Below are positions 24,167 through 34,027 of a stretch of 64,000 bases of DNA, in pieces. Below the pieces are notes generated by a model. That model searched no databases, had not been told where the DNA came from, and saw only the letters and a program-made list of their open reading frames with translations. This DNA comes from Flavobacterium gelidilacus DSM 15343 (lineage in GTDB: Bacteria > Bacteroidota > Bacteroidia > Flavobacteriales > Flavobacteriaceae). The translations under genes and the position numbers were made by a program. How positions within the stretch are numbered: position 1 is the first letter of the stretch; each line of letters opens with the position of its first letter. The DNA is taken from NCBI RefSeq assembly GCF_000422685.1, contig NZ_AUGN01000009.1:62001-126000 (forward strand). The letters are read 5' to 3'.

Positions 24167-26368
24167 TTATTGTTTAACTATTTTGATAGTCTTTGTAAAA
24201 TCATCAATTTCTAATGTAACTATATAATTTCCAGCAGCTAATTTTGATAAATCTAAAGTAGCTTCCTTATCATTTATTTTTTGATTAAAAACTTCTTGAC
24301 CCAAAGTATTAGTAATCTTTATTAAAGAAATTCTTGATGAATAATTTATCTTAAAATAATCTTTTACTGGATTTGGATATGATGTCAAATTACTTTTCTC
24401 AAAATCATTTAAACTCAACGTTCCATCATAAGCAGAAATTCGAAATAAAGAGAAATCATTTCCTCCAAAATCCCAAACTCTAACATAAATTATTTCTCCA
24501 GGTGTTCTTCCTGTTAAAGCAATTCTAGCATGAAAAGGGTCTGAACCACTATCATTATCACATTGCAATAAACTTAAAGCAGAACAACTTCCCGAATACA
24601 AAGCTAATCCTGTATCTGTTAAGCCACCAGGTTCTTGTTTAGTTTCGACTATAATATTTCCAGTTGATGGAATAGTTACTTTGTACCAAACATCTAAAAA
24701 TACAGAACCAGTACAGCCAGGATTTGGAACTGTCGATGCCAATGCTCCAAAATTAGCTGATGTAATTTCGTTTTGAGAAAAAGTTGTTCCTGGAACCAAA
24801 TTAATTGCTCCATTACAAGTATCGTTATTTGGTGGACAACTTGATTGTGTTAGAAACGGACTAATTAAAACACATGAAGAATCTTGATTATTGGTTACAG
24901 AAACCAAAACTGATGTTGCGTTTTGAAATGGACCTAATTGAACATTTCCTATTGCATTTAAACTAACTGGTGTACTTCCTAAATTATCTGAAACAGTAAC
25001 AGATGTTGCAGAACCAAAACTAGTCACATTCGTGTTTATAAAAAACTGTGTATTACCACCTGAACAATCTGGAGTAATAGTATAAGTTGCTATTGGATTA
25101 GTACAGGTCGCTGCTTGAATATTTAAAGAATAAGCAACGGATTGAGGTGCTGGAAATGTAGAAATCACAATATAATAGGATTGTCCATTTGTAACTGGAA
25201 ATTGACTAATTGTTCTAACCGTAGCTGTTCCATTTGCAACACCAGCTAAACAATTAGAACCAATGTCAGCACAACTTCCATAAACAAAAATACCAGAGTA
25301 CACATCTGAACCTGTTGACGGTGTTAGATTAATATTAATAAATCCAGTAGTAGTTGCAGTATATTTATAAATTACATCATCACCATCTAAATAAAATTGA
25401 GAATTACTTCCACAATTTGATCCTTGCCCTCCAGAATAATCATCACCGTAGTTAGCAGTGTTATCAGTTGTATTATAAGGTAAAGAAGTTATTAATATTG
25501 GATTTCCACATACATTACCTATAGGTGGAGCTGCATTTGTTGTAAATGAATATTGAGTACAGCCCATTGCATTTCCATTTCCATTATAAGGTGTTATAGT
25601 AACATAATAAGTTGTTGAATAAGATAAAATTGGTAAATCATAAAAAGTAACATTTCCAACATTTACATTATTAACGATTTGAGTTCCACTAGTTGTTGTT
25701 CCAACCTTTAAAATATAACCAGTTGGGAATCCTGATGCTGCTGACCAATTTAAGTTTGTAGTTTCACTTACGTTAGTAGCTAAATTTGTTGGTGTTGTCA
25801 TTACGGCATTACAATTTGGTACGGAAGCAGATTGGGATGCGTTAACGTTATCAATATAAAAATAATAATCTCCAGCTGTCCAAGTTGAAAGAAATCTTAA
25901 TTTAAAATCTGAAGCATTTGGAACTGAAGCCGCTGGAATTGCAAATGATTTATTTGCACAACTATTACTAACAACATGATTTGAATCATTAATGGTGAAT
26001 TGTGTTAACCAAGTACTTCCATTGTCTTGAGATGTTTGTACTTGTAAGTTTCCCCATCCTGCCGGAGTTGCCACTGTTGCTGCAGAAAAATTCACTACTT
26101 TATAGTCAAAAGTTATTATAACATTTTGTCCGTTTGAAACGGATGTATAATTAGGACTTGACAACCATCCAGTAGATGAAGTTGTACCAGAATACAAACT
26201 ACTTCTAAAAGAATTCCCATTACATGCTTGCGAAGCAGAACCAGTATATCTGCTTGCTGTCCAGCCTGAAGGCAAAGATGTTGAAGCATTAAAATCTTCA
26301 GAAATTGAAACCTGAGAATATATATTTAGCGAAATAAGACAAAATAGAAATAGCGTAATTTTTTTCAT
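24167..26368 (-). CDS. T9SS-exported multidomain surface protein (733 aa), first of five paralogues by position
   Basis: Signal peptide MKKITLFLFCLISLNIYSQ. Residues 20-180 are a choice-of-anchor J/MAM-like jelly roll (EDFNASTSLPSGW, FYIDNVNA). Residues 184-280 are fibronectin-III-like (TNLNWSAAS, TTYYVTITPYNGNG). Residues 285-425 and about 515-650 are PPC-like beta domains (DVIYKYTATTTGF, DVWYKVTIPS, GRTPGEIIYVRVWDFG). The last 75 residues are a type A sorting domain (LTSYPNPVKDYF and LGQEVFN). It is expected to be exported across the outer membrane and attached to the surface, with the sorting tail removed. A TACATTTG -7 element lies upstream and it has its own terminator, so it is a separate unit. 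Adhesion is inferred from domain type. Confidence 0.85.
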   Translation of the reverse strand: MKKITLFLFCLISLNIYSQVSISEDFNASTSLPSGWTASRYTGSASQACNGNSFRSSLYSGTTSSTGWLSSPNYTSVSNGQNVIITFDYKVVNFSAATVATPAGWGNLQVQTSQDNGSTWLTQFTINDSNHVVSNSCANKSFAIPAASVPNASDFKLRFLSTWTAGDYYFYIDNVNASQSASVPNCNAVMTTPTNLATNVSETTNLNWSAASGFPTGYILKVGTTTSGTQIVNNVNVGNVTFYDLPILSYSTTYYVTITPYNGNGNAMGCTQYSFTTNAAPPIGNVCGNPILITSLPYNTTDNTANYGDDYSGGQGSNCGSNSQFYLDGDDVIYKYTATTTGFININLTPSTGSDVYSGIFVYGSCADIGSNCLAGVANGTATVRTISQFPVTNGQSYYIVISTFPAPQSVAYSLNIQAATCTNPIATYTITPDCSGGNTQFFINTNVTSFGSATSVTVSDNLGSTPVSLNAIGNVQLGPFQNATSVLVSVTNNQDSSCVLISPFLTQSSCPPNNDTCNGAINLVPGTTFSQNEITSANFGALASTVPNPGCTGSVFLDVWYKVTIPSTGNIIVETKQEPGGLTDTGLALYSGSCSALSLLQCDNDSGSDPFHARIALTGRTPGEIIYVRVWDFGGNDFSLFRISAYDGTLSLNDFEKSNLTSYPNPVKDYFKINYSSRISLIKITNTLGQEVFNQKINDKEATLDLSKLAAGNYIVTLEIDDFTKTIKIVKQ

Positions 26369-26387
26369 AGATCGTTGTTTAACAGTT

Positions 26388-26413
26388 CAAATGTATTAAA
26401 AAATTAGATACAA
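26388..26413 (-). promoter_or_regulatory. Candidate promoter for the 733-aa protein gene (TACATTTG)
   Basis: TACATTTG at 26388-26395 is 19 bases before the ATG. A TTG sits 15 bases further upstream (26411-26413), slightly short of the usual spacing and abutting the next gene's terminator. Confidence 0.5.
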
Positions 26414-26442
26414 AAAAAACTGCTCCAACTAAGGAGCAGTTT
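26412..26442 (-). terminator. Terminator after the 1225-aa protein gene
   Basis: Ten-base arms AAACTGCTCC / GGAGCAGTTT around loop AACTAA, followed by a T-run on the minus strand. The same arms with a different loop recur at 33979-34004. Confidence 0.85.
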
Positions 26443-26464
26443 AATTTAAAAATTTTAATTATGC

Positions 26465-29400
26465 TTATTGCTTAATCACTTTTATTGTTTTAACAACATC
26501 ACCAACGGTAACGTTTACAATATAAGCTCCTGCAGTTAAACTAGTCATATCAATTTGAGAAGTAGTATTATTTACTTTTCTTGAAATAACTTCTTGTCCT
26601 AGTAAATTAATTACTTTAACAGAAGTGATTTCTGAAGAGTAAGATAAGTTTAAAACATCTACGACTGGGTTTGGATAAGCTACAAAGCTAGCATTATCAA
26701 AACTTGAAGTTGATAAGGAACCATCATAAGCAGAAACTAAAAACGTTCCAAAAACATCATTTCCATATTCCCAAACTCTAAAATATAAAACACTTCCTGG
26801 AGTTTGACCTGTAACAATAATTAAGGGATGGTCACCACTTGCACTTGAAGAATCATTACAAGCTATTTCTGTTAAAGAACTACAAGTTCCACTATAAACA
26901 GATCCACCTGTATCAGTTAATCCACCTGTAGTAGGATTTACTTCGAATGTTAAACTACCTGAAGCAGGAACCACTGCAGAATACCAAACATCACCACCTT
27001 GGTAGGAAGCACAAGTAGGAGCAGTTTGTGTTGAACTAGTTGCTGCAACATTTGTTCCTGTAACTTGATTTGTTGCGAATATTCCACCAGGAGTTAATAC
27101 TGTAGGGTTTGCACATTCATCATTTACTGGAGGACATGCATAAGTGAAATTCCCTAATGGTAAATCACAAGTTATGTCTGAACCATGTAAAATAGTTAAC
27201 GTATTTGAAGAACCACTTGTAAAAGGTCCTGCTGTTACTACTCCTGTTGCAGTAATAGGTAATGTAGTTGTCCCATAACTTAAAACTGGAGAACCACTTC
27301 CTAAGTTAGTTACATCAACATTTACTGAATATTGATTATTAGTACAATCTGGTACTATTGTAGCTGTTGCACTAGCAGGTGTACATGAAGAAACTATTAT
27401 ATTTACTGAGAAATCTAAGGTAACTCCATATGATCCTGAATAACATGGGTCAGCTGTAGCTAAAGCATCAGCCGTAACAATTCGCATTTTATGTACTCCA
27501 ATTGCAGCTGTTGCTGGCATTACAAAAGAGGCATTTAAAACGGTTGGGTTTGCAGATAACGATTCTCCTGTATAAACTAATTCAGAAGCATCAAATATAT
27601 AATTGTCATTCAAATCAATCCAGATATAAGTGTTATATGTATAACCAGTTGCAAATGATATTTGAACATTTGTATTTAATCCTTGTGGCAAAGTCACTTG
27701 AGTTGCTGAATGATCAAAATAAGTAACAACATTTGTTGGAAAATCTGTTGACCCTAATTGAACATTTGTTATACCTGAATTATCAAGTACAGTTGGTACA
27801 GAAGGACAATAACAACCTGTTGAAGATGTTGTGAAATTTTGTTCCACACATCCTGTAGCAGATCCCGTTCCATTATAAGGAACAACTTTCCAAAAATATT
27901 GAGTATTTATCTGCCCAACAAAAGAATATGAATTATTTGAAATATCAACATTGTTAGCAATATCAGTTCCTCCTGAAGTTGTTCCAATTGTAATGAAATA
28001 ACCAGAAGCTAAAGCATTAGAGTCCCAAGATAATTGATTTGCAAAATTACCACATGAATTTGGAGTAGCTACTAAATTTGTAGAGCAACTAGGCAATACC
28101 GTTGGAGTTATTTTTAATTCAAAATCATCAAAAGCAACGTACCAAGGACTAAAAGAAGGTTGATTTACTCTTAAGGCAAAATAATAAACTCCACTTGTTG
28201 TAGGAACAAATGTTCTTGTTACTTTAGCATAAGGCTGTATTGCTATAGTTCCAGTTCCTGGAACAGCGTAAGTAGATCCTAACTGAGTCGCACCTGTTGA
28301 AGATTGAGAAGTATTGTATAAATAATCTACAGTCCAACCAGTAAAACCGTCCCCTTGAATAAAAGAAGAAAAGTCATAAGAAGTACCAGCAACAAGATTA
28401 AAACCACCAGTCCAGATAAATTCATTTGTAGCAGACCAAGAGTCTCTTAAATAATTTGAGCCTGAATTTGCTGTATTGTAAGTTGTAGCATTTGCAGATG
28501 CCCAATCACCATTTTCCTTTAACCAACAAGGTGGAAAGTTAGTTGTTCCTAATGTTCCTGTTAAAGAATCAAAATTTTCATTCCAAGGAAATGTTGATAT
28601 TGGAACACATGAGGTTAAAAATGATCCTGATAAAGAATTTGTACTAGTTGAAGGACCTGCACAAATAGCTCTTACATAAAATTGATAACTAGTTTGAGGC
28701 ATTAAACCCGATAAAGTAAAAGGATTTGTACTTGCAGCCACTGTTGTTCCTGTTCCTATAGTAAAACCTGGAGCACCATATTCAATCTCCCAAGAAACAT
28801 CACTAGCATTCCCAGTCCAATTTATTGTTGCTCCACTTGATGTAACAGCAGTTGCAGAAACATTTGTTGGGTTTGAACAAGCGGGAATAGCTTCCCAAGC
28901 AACATCGTCTAAATAAGCTGTAGTAGAACCCCCAGGAAAGCCAGAGTTTTTTATAGATAGGTACTTAACTCCTACAGGAATTCCAGTAGGTATGACTACA
29001 ATTTCTTGAGTATTTCCAACGACTGTTCCAGGAATTGTTATTTCTTCTAGTTGTACAAAAGTTGTAACGTCCGCTGGATCAGTTAAATATCCAACAACTA
29101 AAAATCTATTAGTTCCTGATGAAGAAAAAGCTTTGAATTTTAATCTATGTGTATTAGCTTGTAAATTTGAAACAGCAGGTAAAATTGCATAACCCTCTGT
29201 AGGTGTAGTACCACTGGCAAACATATAAAGTCTATTAGATGGTGACATTGGAGCCAAAGCTCCAGTTGTTACATAAGTATTTCCGTTACCTCCTTTAGAC
29301 CAGCAATTTTGCATGGCACTAGTTGTTCCAGTCGATGTATATGAATCAAAATTTTCAAAAAATGCTGTAACTTCTCCACAAGTTGTAAAAGAAGTCTCGG

Positions 29401-30142
29401 CACAAGATGTCGCTGAACCATTTGAATTTGATGGTGTTACAGTAACATAATATGTAGTAGCTGAACTTAAAACACCTAAGTTATAAGTCAAAACATTTCC
29501 TACAGAAACATTGTTTAAAACATCTGTACCTCCTGAAGTAGTTCCAACCGATATAGCATAGTTTGTTGCAGCACCAGCAGCAGCTGGCCATGAAATATTT
29601 GATGAGGAAACATTAACAGCCATATTAGCTGGTGAAGATAATACGACACATGCTGGTGGATTCACTAATGGAGTTGCTGTAAAACTAGTTACATTAAAGT
29701 TTAATCCATTTGGCGTACCCCATTGACCAATTGCTATGTAAACAGTTTGATTTGCTGCAATGTTTGCTGTAACTGTTTTTGAAGTATTGGCCCCTGTTAG
29801 TCCAACAGAAGTTATGTGTCCAGATAAAACTGTTCCAGAACAATTTGCAAAAATTCCAATTCCATTCCATGAGTTTACAGAGAAGATAGTCATAGAAATC
29901 TCTTCTGGATTTGAACCAGAAGTATATGTATAAGTATATACATCGTCATCCCAATAAAAACCGCTAGTGGGAGCAGTATCTGTTGGATTGTCATTCCAAT
30001 CTTCAGGACCTGCATTTCCTGGTGTTGTAATTCCTGTCGCTGTAAAACCATTGGTTAAAACAACTGCGGAAGTACAACCGAATTGTGCATTCATTTGCCA
30101 TGAGACTATTAGAAGCACAATCATTAAAGTAATTTTTTTCAT
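26465..30142 (-). CDS. T9SS-exported multidomain surface protein (1225 aa), second by position
   Basis: Signal peptide MKKITLMIVLLIVSWQMNAQ. Domains in order: PPC-like (about 20-155, DDVYTYTYTSGSNPEEIS); Fn3-like (164-255, TTYYVTVTPSNSNG); MAM-like (260-420, AFFENFDSYTSTG and AYLDDVAWEAIPAC); Fn3-like; a second jelly roll (WNENFDSLTG and FDDFELKI); Fn3-like; GEVED-like (YIWIDLNDNYIFDASELVY); a beta spacer; PPC-like (GGDVWYSAVVPASGS); and type A sorting domain (VAYPNPVVDVLNL, GQEVISRKV). From GEVED to the end it is almost identical to the next paralogue. Two copies of this block differ at only six of the last 224 residues. It should be a cell-surface or secreted adhesin-like protein. Own terminator; no strong promoter motif seen. 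Confidence 0.85.
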   Translation of the reverse strand: MKKITLMIVLLIVSWQMNAQFGCTSAVVLTNGFTATGITTPGNAGPEDWNDNPTDTAPTSGFYWDDDVYTYTYTSGSNPEEISMTIFSVNSWNGIGIFANCSGTVLSGHITSVGLTGANTSKTVTANIAANQTVYIAIGQWGTPNGLNFNVTSFTATPLVNPPACVVLSSPANMAVNVSSSNISWPAAAGAATNYAISVGTTSGGTDVLNNVSVGNVLTYNLGVLSSATTYYVTVTPSNSNGSATSCAETSFTTCGEVTAFFENFDSYTSTGTTSAMQNCWSKGGNGNTYVTTGALAPMSPSNRLYMFASGTTPTEGYAILPAVSNLQANTHRLKFKAFSSSGTNRFLVVGYLTDPADVTTFVQLEEITIPGTVVGNTQEIVVIPTGIPVGVKYLSIKNSGFPGGSTTAYLDDVAWEAIPACSNPTNVSATAVTSSGATINWTGNASDVSWEIEYGAPGFTIGTGTTVAASTNPFTLSGLMPQTSYQFYVRAICAGPSTSTNSLSGSFLTSCVPISTFPWNENFDSLTGTLGTTNFPPCWLKENGDWASANATTYNTANSGSNYLRDSWSATNEFIWTGGFNLVAGTSYDFSSFIQGDGFTGWTVDYLYNTSQSSTGATQLGSTYAVPGTGTIAIQPYAKVTRTFVPTTSGVYYFALRVNQPSFSPWYVAFDDFELKITPTVLPSCSTNLVATPNSCGNFANQLSWDSNALASGYFITIGTTSGGTDIANNVDISNNSYSFVGQINTQYFWKVVPYNGTGSATGCVEQNFTTSSTGCYCPSVPTVLDNSGITNVQLGSTDFPTNVVTYFDHSATQVTLPQGLNTNVQISFATGYTYNTYIWIDLNDNYIFDASELVYTGESLSANPTVLNASFVMPATAAIGVHKMRIVTADALATADPCYSGSYGVTLDFSVNIIVSSCTPASATATIVPDCTNNQYSVNVDVTNLGSGSPVLSYGTTTLPITATGVVTAGPFTSGSSNTLTILHGSDITCDLPLGNFTYACPPVNDECANPTVLTPGGIFATNQVTGTNVAATSSTQTAPTCASYQGGDVWYSAVVPASGSLTFEVNPTTGGLTDTGGSVYSGTCSSLTEIACNDSSSASGDHPLIIVTGQTPGSVLYFRVWEYGNDVFGTFLVSAYDGSLSTSSFDNASFVAYPNPVVDVLNLSYSSEITSVKVINLLGQEVISRKVNNTTSQIDMTSLTAGAYIVNVTVGDVVKTIKVIKQ
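27007..27100. repeat. 94-bp exact duplicate, copy 1 (partner at 30811-30904)
   Basis: The longest exact match I found between the PPC-to-tail blocks of the 1225-aa and 1211-aa genes, flanked by further near-identical sequence. Confidence 0.85.
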
Positions 30143-30199
30143 AAATATTATAATTGTTTGTTAATAATATGCTAATATAAGCAAAAATGAATTTAAATT

Positions 30200-30234
30200 A
30201 AAAAAAAACAGCTGTAAAATAAATTTACAGCTGT
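30200..30234 (-). terminator. Terminator after the 1211-aa protein gene
   Basis: Eleven-base arms ACAGCTGTAAA / TTTACAGCTGT, loop ATAAA, then a T-run on the minus strand. Confidence 0.85.
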
Positions 30235-30268
30235 CTTTTAACTTAATTTATACTAAATAGTAAATTAA

Positions 30269-33200
30269 TTACTGCTTAATCACTTTTATTGTTTTAACAA
30301 CATCACCAACGGTAACGTTTACAATATAAGCACCAGCTGTCAAACTTGACATATCAATTTGAGAAGTTGTATTGTTAACTTTTCTTGAAATAACCTCTTG
30401 ACCTAATAAATTAATCACTTTAACAGAAGATATTTCTGAAGAGTAAGATAAATTTAAAACATCTACAACTGGGTTTGGATACGCTACAAAACTAGCATTA
30501 TCAAAACTAGAAGCTGATAAGGAACCATCATAAGCTGAAACTAAAAATGTTCCAAAAACATCATTTCCATATTCCCAAACTCTGAAATATAAAACACTTC
30601 CTGGAGTTTGACCTGTAACAATAATTAAGGGATGATCACCACTTGCACTTGAAGAATCATTACAAGCTATTTCAGTTAAAGAACTACAAGTTCCACTATA
30701 AACAGCTCCAGCAGTATCTGTCAATCCACCTGTAGTTGGATTCACTTCGAATGTTAAACTACCTGAAGCAGGTACCACTGCAGAATACCAAACATCACCA
30801 CCTTGATAGAAAGCACAAGTAGGAGCAGTTTGTGTTGAACTAGTTGCTGCAACATTTGTTCCTGTAACTTGATTTGTTGCGAATATTCCACCAGGAGTTA
30901 ATACCGTAGGGTTTGCACATTCATCATTTACAGGAGGACATGCATAAGTGAAATTCCCTAATGGTAAATCACAAGTTGTGTCAGAACCATGTAAAATAGT
31001 TAAAGCATTTGAAGATCCACTTGCAAAAGGTCCTGCTGTTACTACTCCTATTGCAGTAATAGGTAATGTAGTTGATCCATAACTTAAAACTGGAGAACCA
31101 CTTCCTAAGTCAGTTACATTTACGCTTACAGAATATTGATTATTAGTACAATCTGGTACTATTGTAGTTGTAGCACTGGCAGGTGTACACGTAGAGACTA
31201 TTATATTTACTGAAAAATCTAAGGTAACTCCATATGATCCAGAATAACATGGATCAGATGCTGGTAAAAAGTCAGCAGACACTAATCGCATTCTATGAGT
31301 TCCTAATGCAGCTGCTGCAGGCATTACAAAAGAGGCATTTAAAACAGTTGGATTAGTAGATAACGATTCTCCTGTATAAACAATTTCTGATGCTTCAAAT
31401 GTAAGATTATCGTTAAAATCAATCCAGATATAAGTGTTATATGTATAACCTGTTGCAAATGAAATTTGAACATTTGCATTTAATCCTTGAGGTAAAGTTA
31501 CAGTCGTTGCTGCATGACTAAAATACGTTACATCAGTAGTAGGAAAAGCTGTAGTTCCTAATTGCACATTTGTAATACCTAAACCATCATTCGAAGTTGG
31601 AACTGACGGACAGTAACATCCTGTTGCAAAAGTTGTAAAACTTTGTTCTGTACAACTTACTGCATTTCCGATAGCATTATAAGGAGTTAATGTATAATAA
31701 TAAGTAGTATTAAAGTTTCCTGTATATGAATATGAAGTAACATTTCCTAAATCTAGGTTATCAACAACTTGATTTCCTCCTGTAGTTGTTCCAATAGTTA
31801 TTCTATAACCATCAGCTCCAACAGTTGGATCCCAAACAAAAGAAGTAGCATAATTACCACAAGCAGCATCTGGTGTCACAACTATATTAGCTGCACAAGA
31901 AGGAACTGAAGCTGGAACTGGTTCCCAAACTACATTATCAATTTTTATTGTTTGAAAAGTTGCAGTACTTCCATGCTTAAATGCAATATAATGATCAGTA
32001 GTGGTAACTGTTGAAAAATCTACAATATATTCATTGAAACCATTTGGAGCCTGAAATGGCTCTACTGCATTATAAGTTGATGCATCTGTTGGATCTGACA
32101 TTGTTCCAACTTCCATAGTATAATTTGTACCTCCACTAACTCTAAATTTTAGTCTATGAGTTCCATTAGGTAAATCCGTTAAATTTGGAGTTACTAAAAG
32201 TAAAGTTACAGTAGCATCACCTGAATTATAAAGTTCTGCACTATTTGGCTCTGTAAAAGCTAGATTATCTTGAATTGAAACCCTAGCAAAAGCATCAGTT
32301 GAATTAACAACTTTATACCAACAATTAGTTAAACCCCCACTTGGTGTTGTATCAAAATTTTCCGTAAAACTACCAAAAGGAACACATGCTGTAACAAAAG
32401 AAAACGGTCCAGTCCAATAACTTGTACTAGATGTACAATCTGCTTGAACATAGTAATCATATTGCGTATTAGGAGTTAATCCACTTAAAACATATGGATT
32501 AGTTGTTACTCCTATTACACTTGTTCCACTACCTTGAACATAACCTGCTGGTCCATATTCTACATTCCAAAGAGTTGAAGTACCCATTTCCATCCAAGCT
32601 AATTGTGCTGAAGTAGTTGTAATTGCACTAACTGCTAAACCATTTGGTTCTGGACAACTTGGCGTAAGTCTAACTTGGAAATTATCAACGAAAAATTCTA
32701 TATCTGCATTACCATTGTCTATTCCTTCTACCATTCTGAATGCAAATTTTACAGTTTGACCAGCAAAAGCACTTATATCAATAATATTAATAGAACCTGT
32801 ATTTGAAGGCGCATGAGTTGCATCAAATGTATATAATACAGACCAGTTAGCTGTTCCTGTAGAAATTAAAACTTCAACCACATCATCAGCTTCCCATGGT
32901 GTTGTTGGTGCTGCTGTACTTGCATATTGAGTTGCTGCAGCATCAAATTTTATTTCATAACCTGTAGCAGGAATAACATATTGAGGTGAAATAAACCAAT
33001 CATTGGTGTTTGATGTATAAAAATTATACTTTACTGCTCCTGTTGTTCCTACGTTTGCAAAACCATCTGCAAGCCAAGCTCCTGCATCCGGAGTTGCTGG
33101 GCCAGCTGTAATATCTCCACCACTTGCTTTTGACCAACAAGCAGGTATAAAAGTTGCAAAAGTTTCAATAGAAGGTACAGTTATAGCCACACAAGCTGTT

Positions 33201-33904
33201 GAAAAAGTACCTGATGCAGACCATGAAGAAGTTTCTGTTCCACAATTTGATCTTACCCAATAATAATATTGTGTAGATGGATTTAATGCTGTTAAATTCG
33301 CAGTTGTTCCAGTAGTAATAGTACCATTTGGAGTTGTAGTTGCAATTGGTGCAGTAGCAGTGGTTGAATAATAATAATCATAACCCCCTGAAGGCACATT
33401 AACTGGTGCAGTCCAAGAAATATCGGCTGTAGTTGTTGTAACATTTGTTGAACTTAACCCTGAAGGCACAATACAACTAGTTATCAATAATACAGAAGTA
33501 TTATGACAAACAGCTGAACCAGCACAAGCAGCATCATCTGAAAGGTGAATTCTAACTCCAGCTACAGCTACATTTGTAACTGTTTGAGGAGACACCCCAT
33601 GTTGAATAACGGTATTTGACAGATCCGTTATTGTTACATAAACATGAGTTCCTGCTCCATAGGTAGTACCCACTTGTCCAGCAAAGACATAATCTTCACC
33701 CAAAGTTAAACCTGTAACAGTTGAATATTCTGCCGTACTAAAAGCACAAGTAGTAATTCCTTGGAGTAAACCGGAATTATTAGACACAACATTACCAAAC
33801 GCGTCTGGACGTATGCATTGTGCATTAATTGATACAAATGTTGTCGAGAAGAACCCTAAAAGGATAATCAACGGCAACATTAGTTTAGATGTAATTTTTT
33901 TCAT
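30269..33904 (-). CDS. T9SS-exported multidomain surface protein (1211 aa), third by position
   Basis: Signal peptide of about 29 residues ending VSINAQ. Residues 30-145 form a Cys-rich beta domain (YVFAGQVGTTYGAGT, VAGVRIHLSD). Then Fn3-like (PSGLSSTNVTTTTADISW), a choice-of-anchor J domain (SIETFATFIPACWSK and FFVDNFQV), Fn3-like, a second jelly roll (SFTENFDTTPSGG and IKIDNVVWE), Fn3-like, a GEVED-like domain (YIWIDFNDNLTFEASEIVY), spacer, PPC-like domain and the sorting tail (VAYPNPVVDVLNL). The C-terminal third is nearly the same as the 1225-aa paralogue while the N-terminus is unrelated, which points to module exchange. Surface location is predicted by the tail; ligand unknown. Flanked by its own terminator. 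Confidence 0.85.
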   Translation of the reverse strand: MKKITSKLMLPLIILLGFFSTTFVSINAQCIRPDAFGNVVSNNSGLLQGITTCAFSTAEYSTVTGLTLGEDYVFAGQVGTTYGAGTHVYVTITDLSNTVIQHGVSPQTVTNVAVAGVRIHLSDDAACAGSAVCHNTSVLLITSCIVPSGLSSTNVTTTTADISWTAPVNVPSGGYDYYYSTTATAPIATTTPNGTITTGTTANLTALNPSTQYYYWVRSNCGTETSSWSASGTFSTACVAITVPSIETFATFIPACWSKASGGDITAGPATPDAGAWLADGFANVGTTGAVKYNFYTSNTNDWFISPQYVIPATGYEIKFDAAATQYASTAAPTTPWEADDVVEVLISTGTANWSVLYTFDATHAPSNTGSINIIDISAFAGQTVKFAFRMVEGIDNGNADIEFFVDNFQVRLTPSCPEPNGLAVSAITTTSAQLAWMEMGTSTLWNVEYGPAGYVQGSGTSVIGVTTNPYVLSGLTPNTQYDYYVQADCTSSTSYWTGPFSFVTACVPFGSFTENFDTTPSGGLTNCWYKVVNSTDAFARVSIQDNLAFTEPNSAELYNSGDATVTLLLVTPNLTDLPNGTHRLKFRVSGGTNYTMEVGTMSDPTDASTYNAVEPFQAPNGFNEYIVDFSTVTTTDHYIAFKHGSTATFQTIKIDNVVWEPVPASVPSCAANIVVTPDAACGNYATSFVWDPTVGADGYRITIGTTTGGNQVVDNLDLGNVTSYSYTGNFNTTYYYTLTPYNAIGNAVSCTEQSFTTFATGCYCPSVPTSNDGLGITNVQLGTTAFPTTDVTYFSHAATTVTLPQGLNANVQISFATGYTYNTYIWIDFNDNLTFEASEIVYTGESLSTNPTVLNASFVMPAAAALGTHRMRLVSADFLPASDPCYSGSYGVTLDFSVNIIVSTCTPASATTTIVPDCTNNQYSVSVNVTDLGSGSPVLSYGSTTLPITAIGVVTAGPFASGSSNALTILHGSDTTCDLPLGNFTYACPPVNDECANPTVLTPGGIFATNQVTGTNVAATSSTQTAPTCAFYQGGDVWYSAVVPASGSLTFEVNPTTGGLTDTAGAVYSGTCSSLTEIACNDSSSASGDHPLIIVTGQTPGSVLYFRVWEYGNDVFGTFLVSAYDGSLSASSFDNASFVAYPNPVVDVLNLSYSSEISSVKVINLLGQEVISRKVNNTTSQIDMSSLTAGAYIVNVTVGDVVKTIKVIKQ
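30811..30904. repeat. 94-bp exact duplicate, copy 2 (partner at 27007-27100)
   Basis: Identical over 94 bases to the corresponding part of the neighbouring paralogue, about 3.8 kb away in the same orientation. Confidence 0.85.
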
Positions 33905-33972
33905 GTATTTGTTAATTTTAAGTTAAACATTTACGAATTTAATCAAAAAATAATAACAACGCATTATAAAAC

Positions 33973-34004
33973 AAAAAAAAACTGCTCCAAATTTGGAGCA
34001 GTTT
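33973..34004 (-). terminator. Terminator after the 1682-aa protein gene
   Basis: A perfect palindrome of 26 bases (33979-34004; arms AAACTGCTCC / GGAGCAGTTT, centre AAATTT), then a T-run on the minus strand. Confidence 0.85.
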
Positions 34005-34027
34005 AAAATATAAAATTATTTTTCTAC

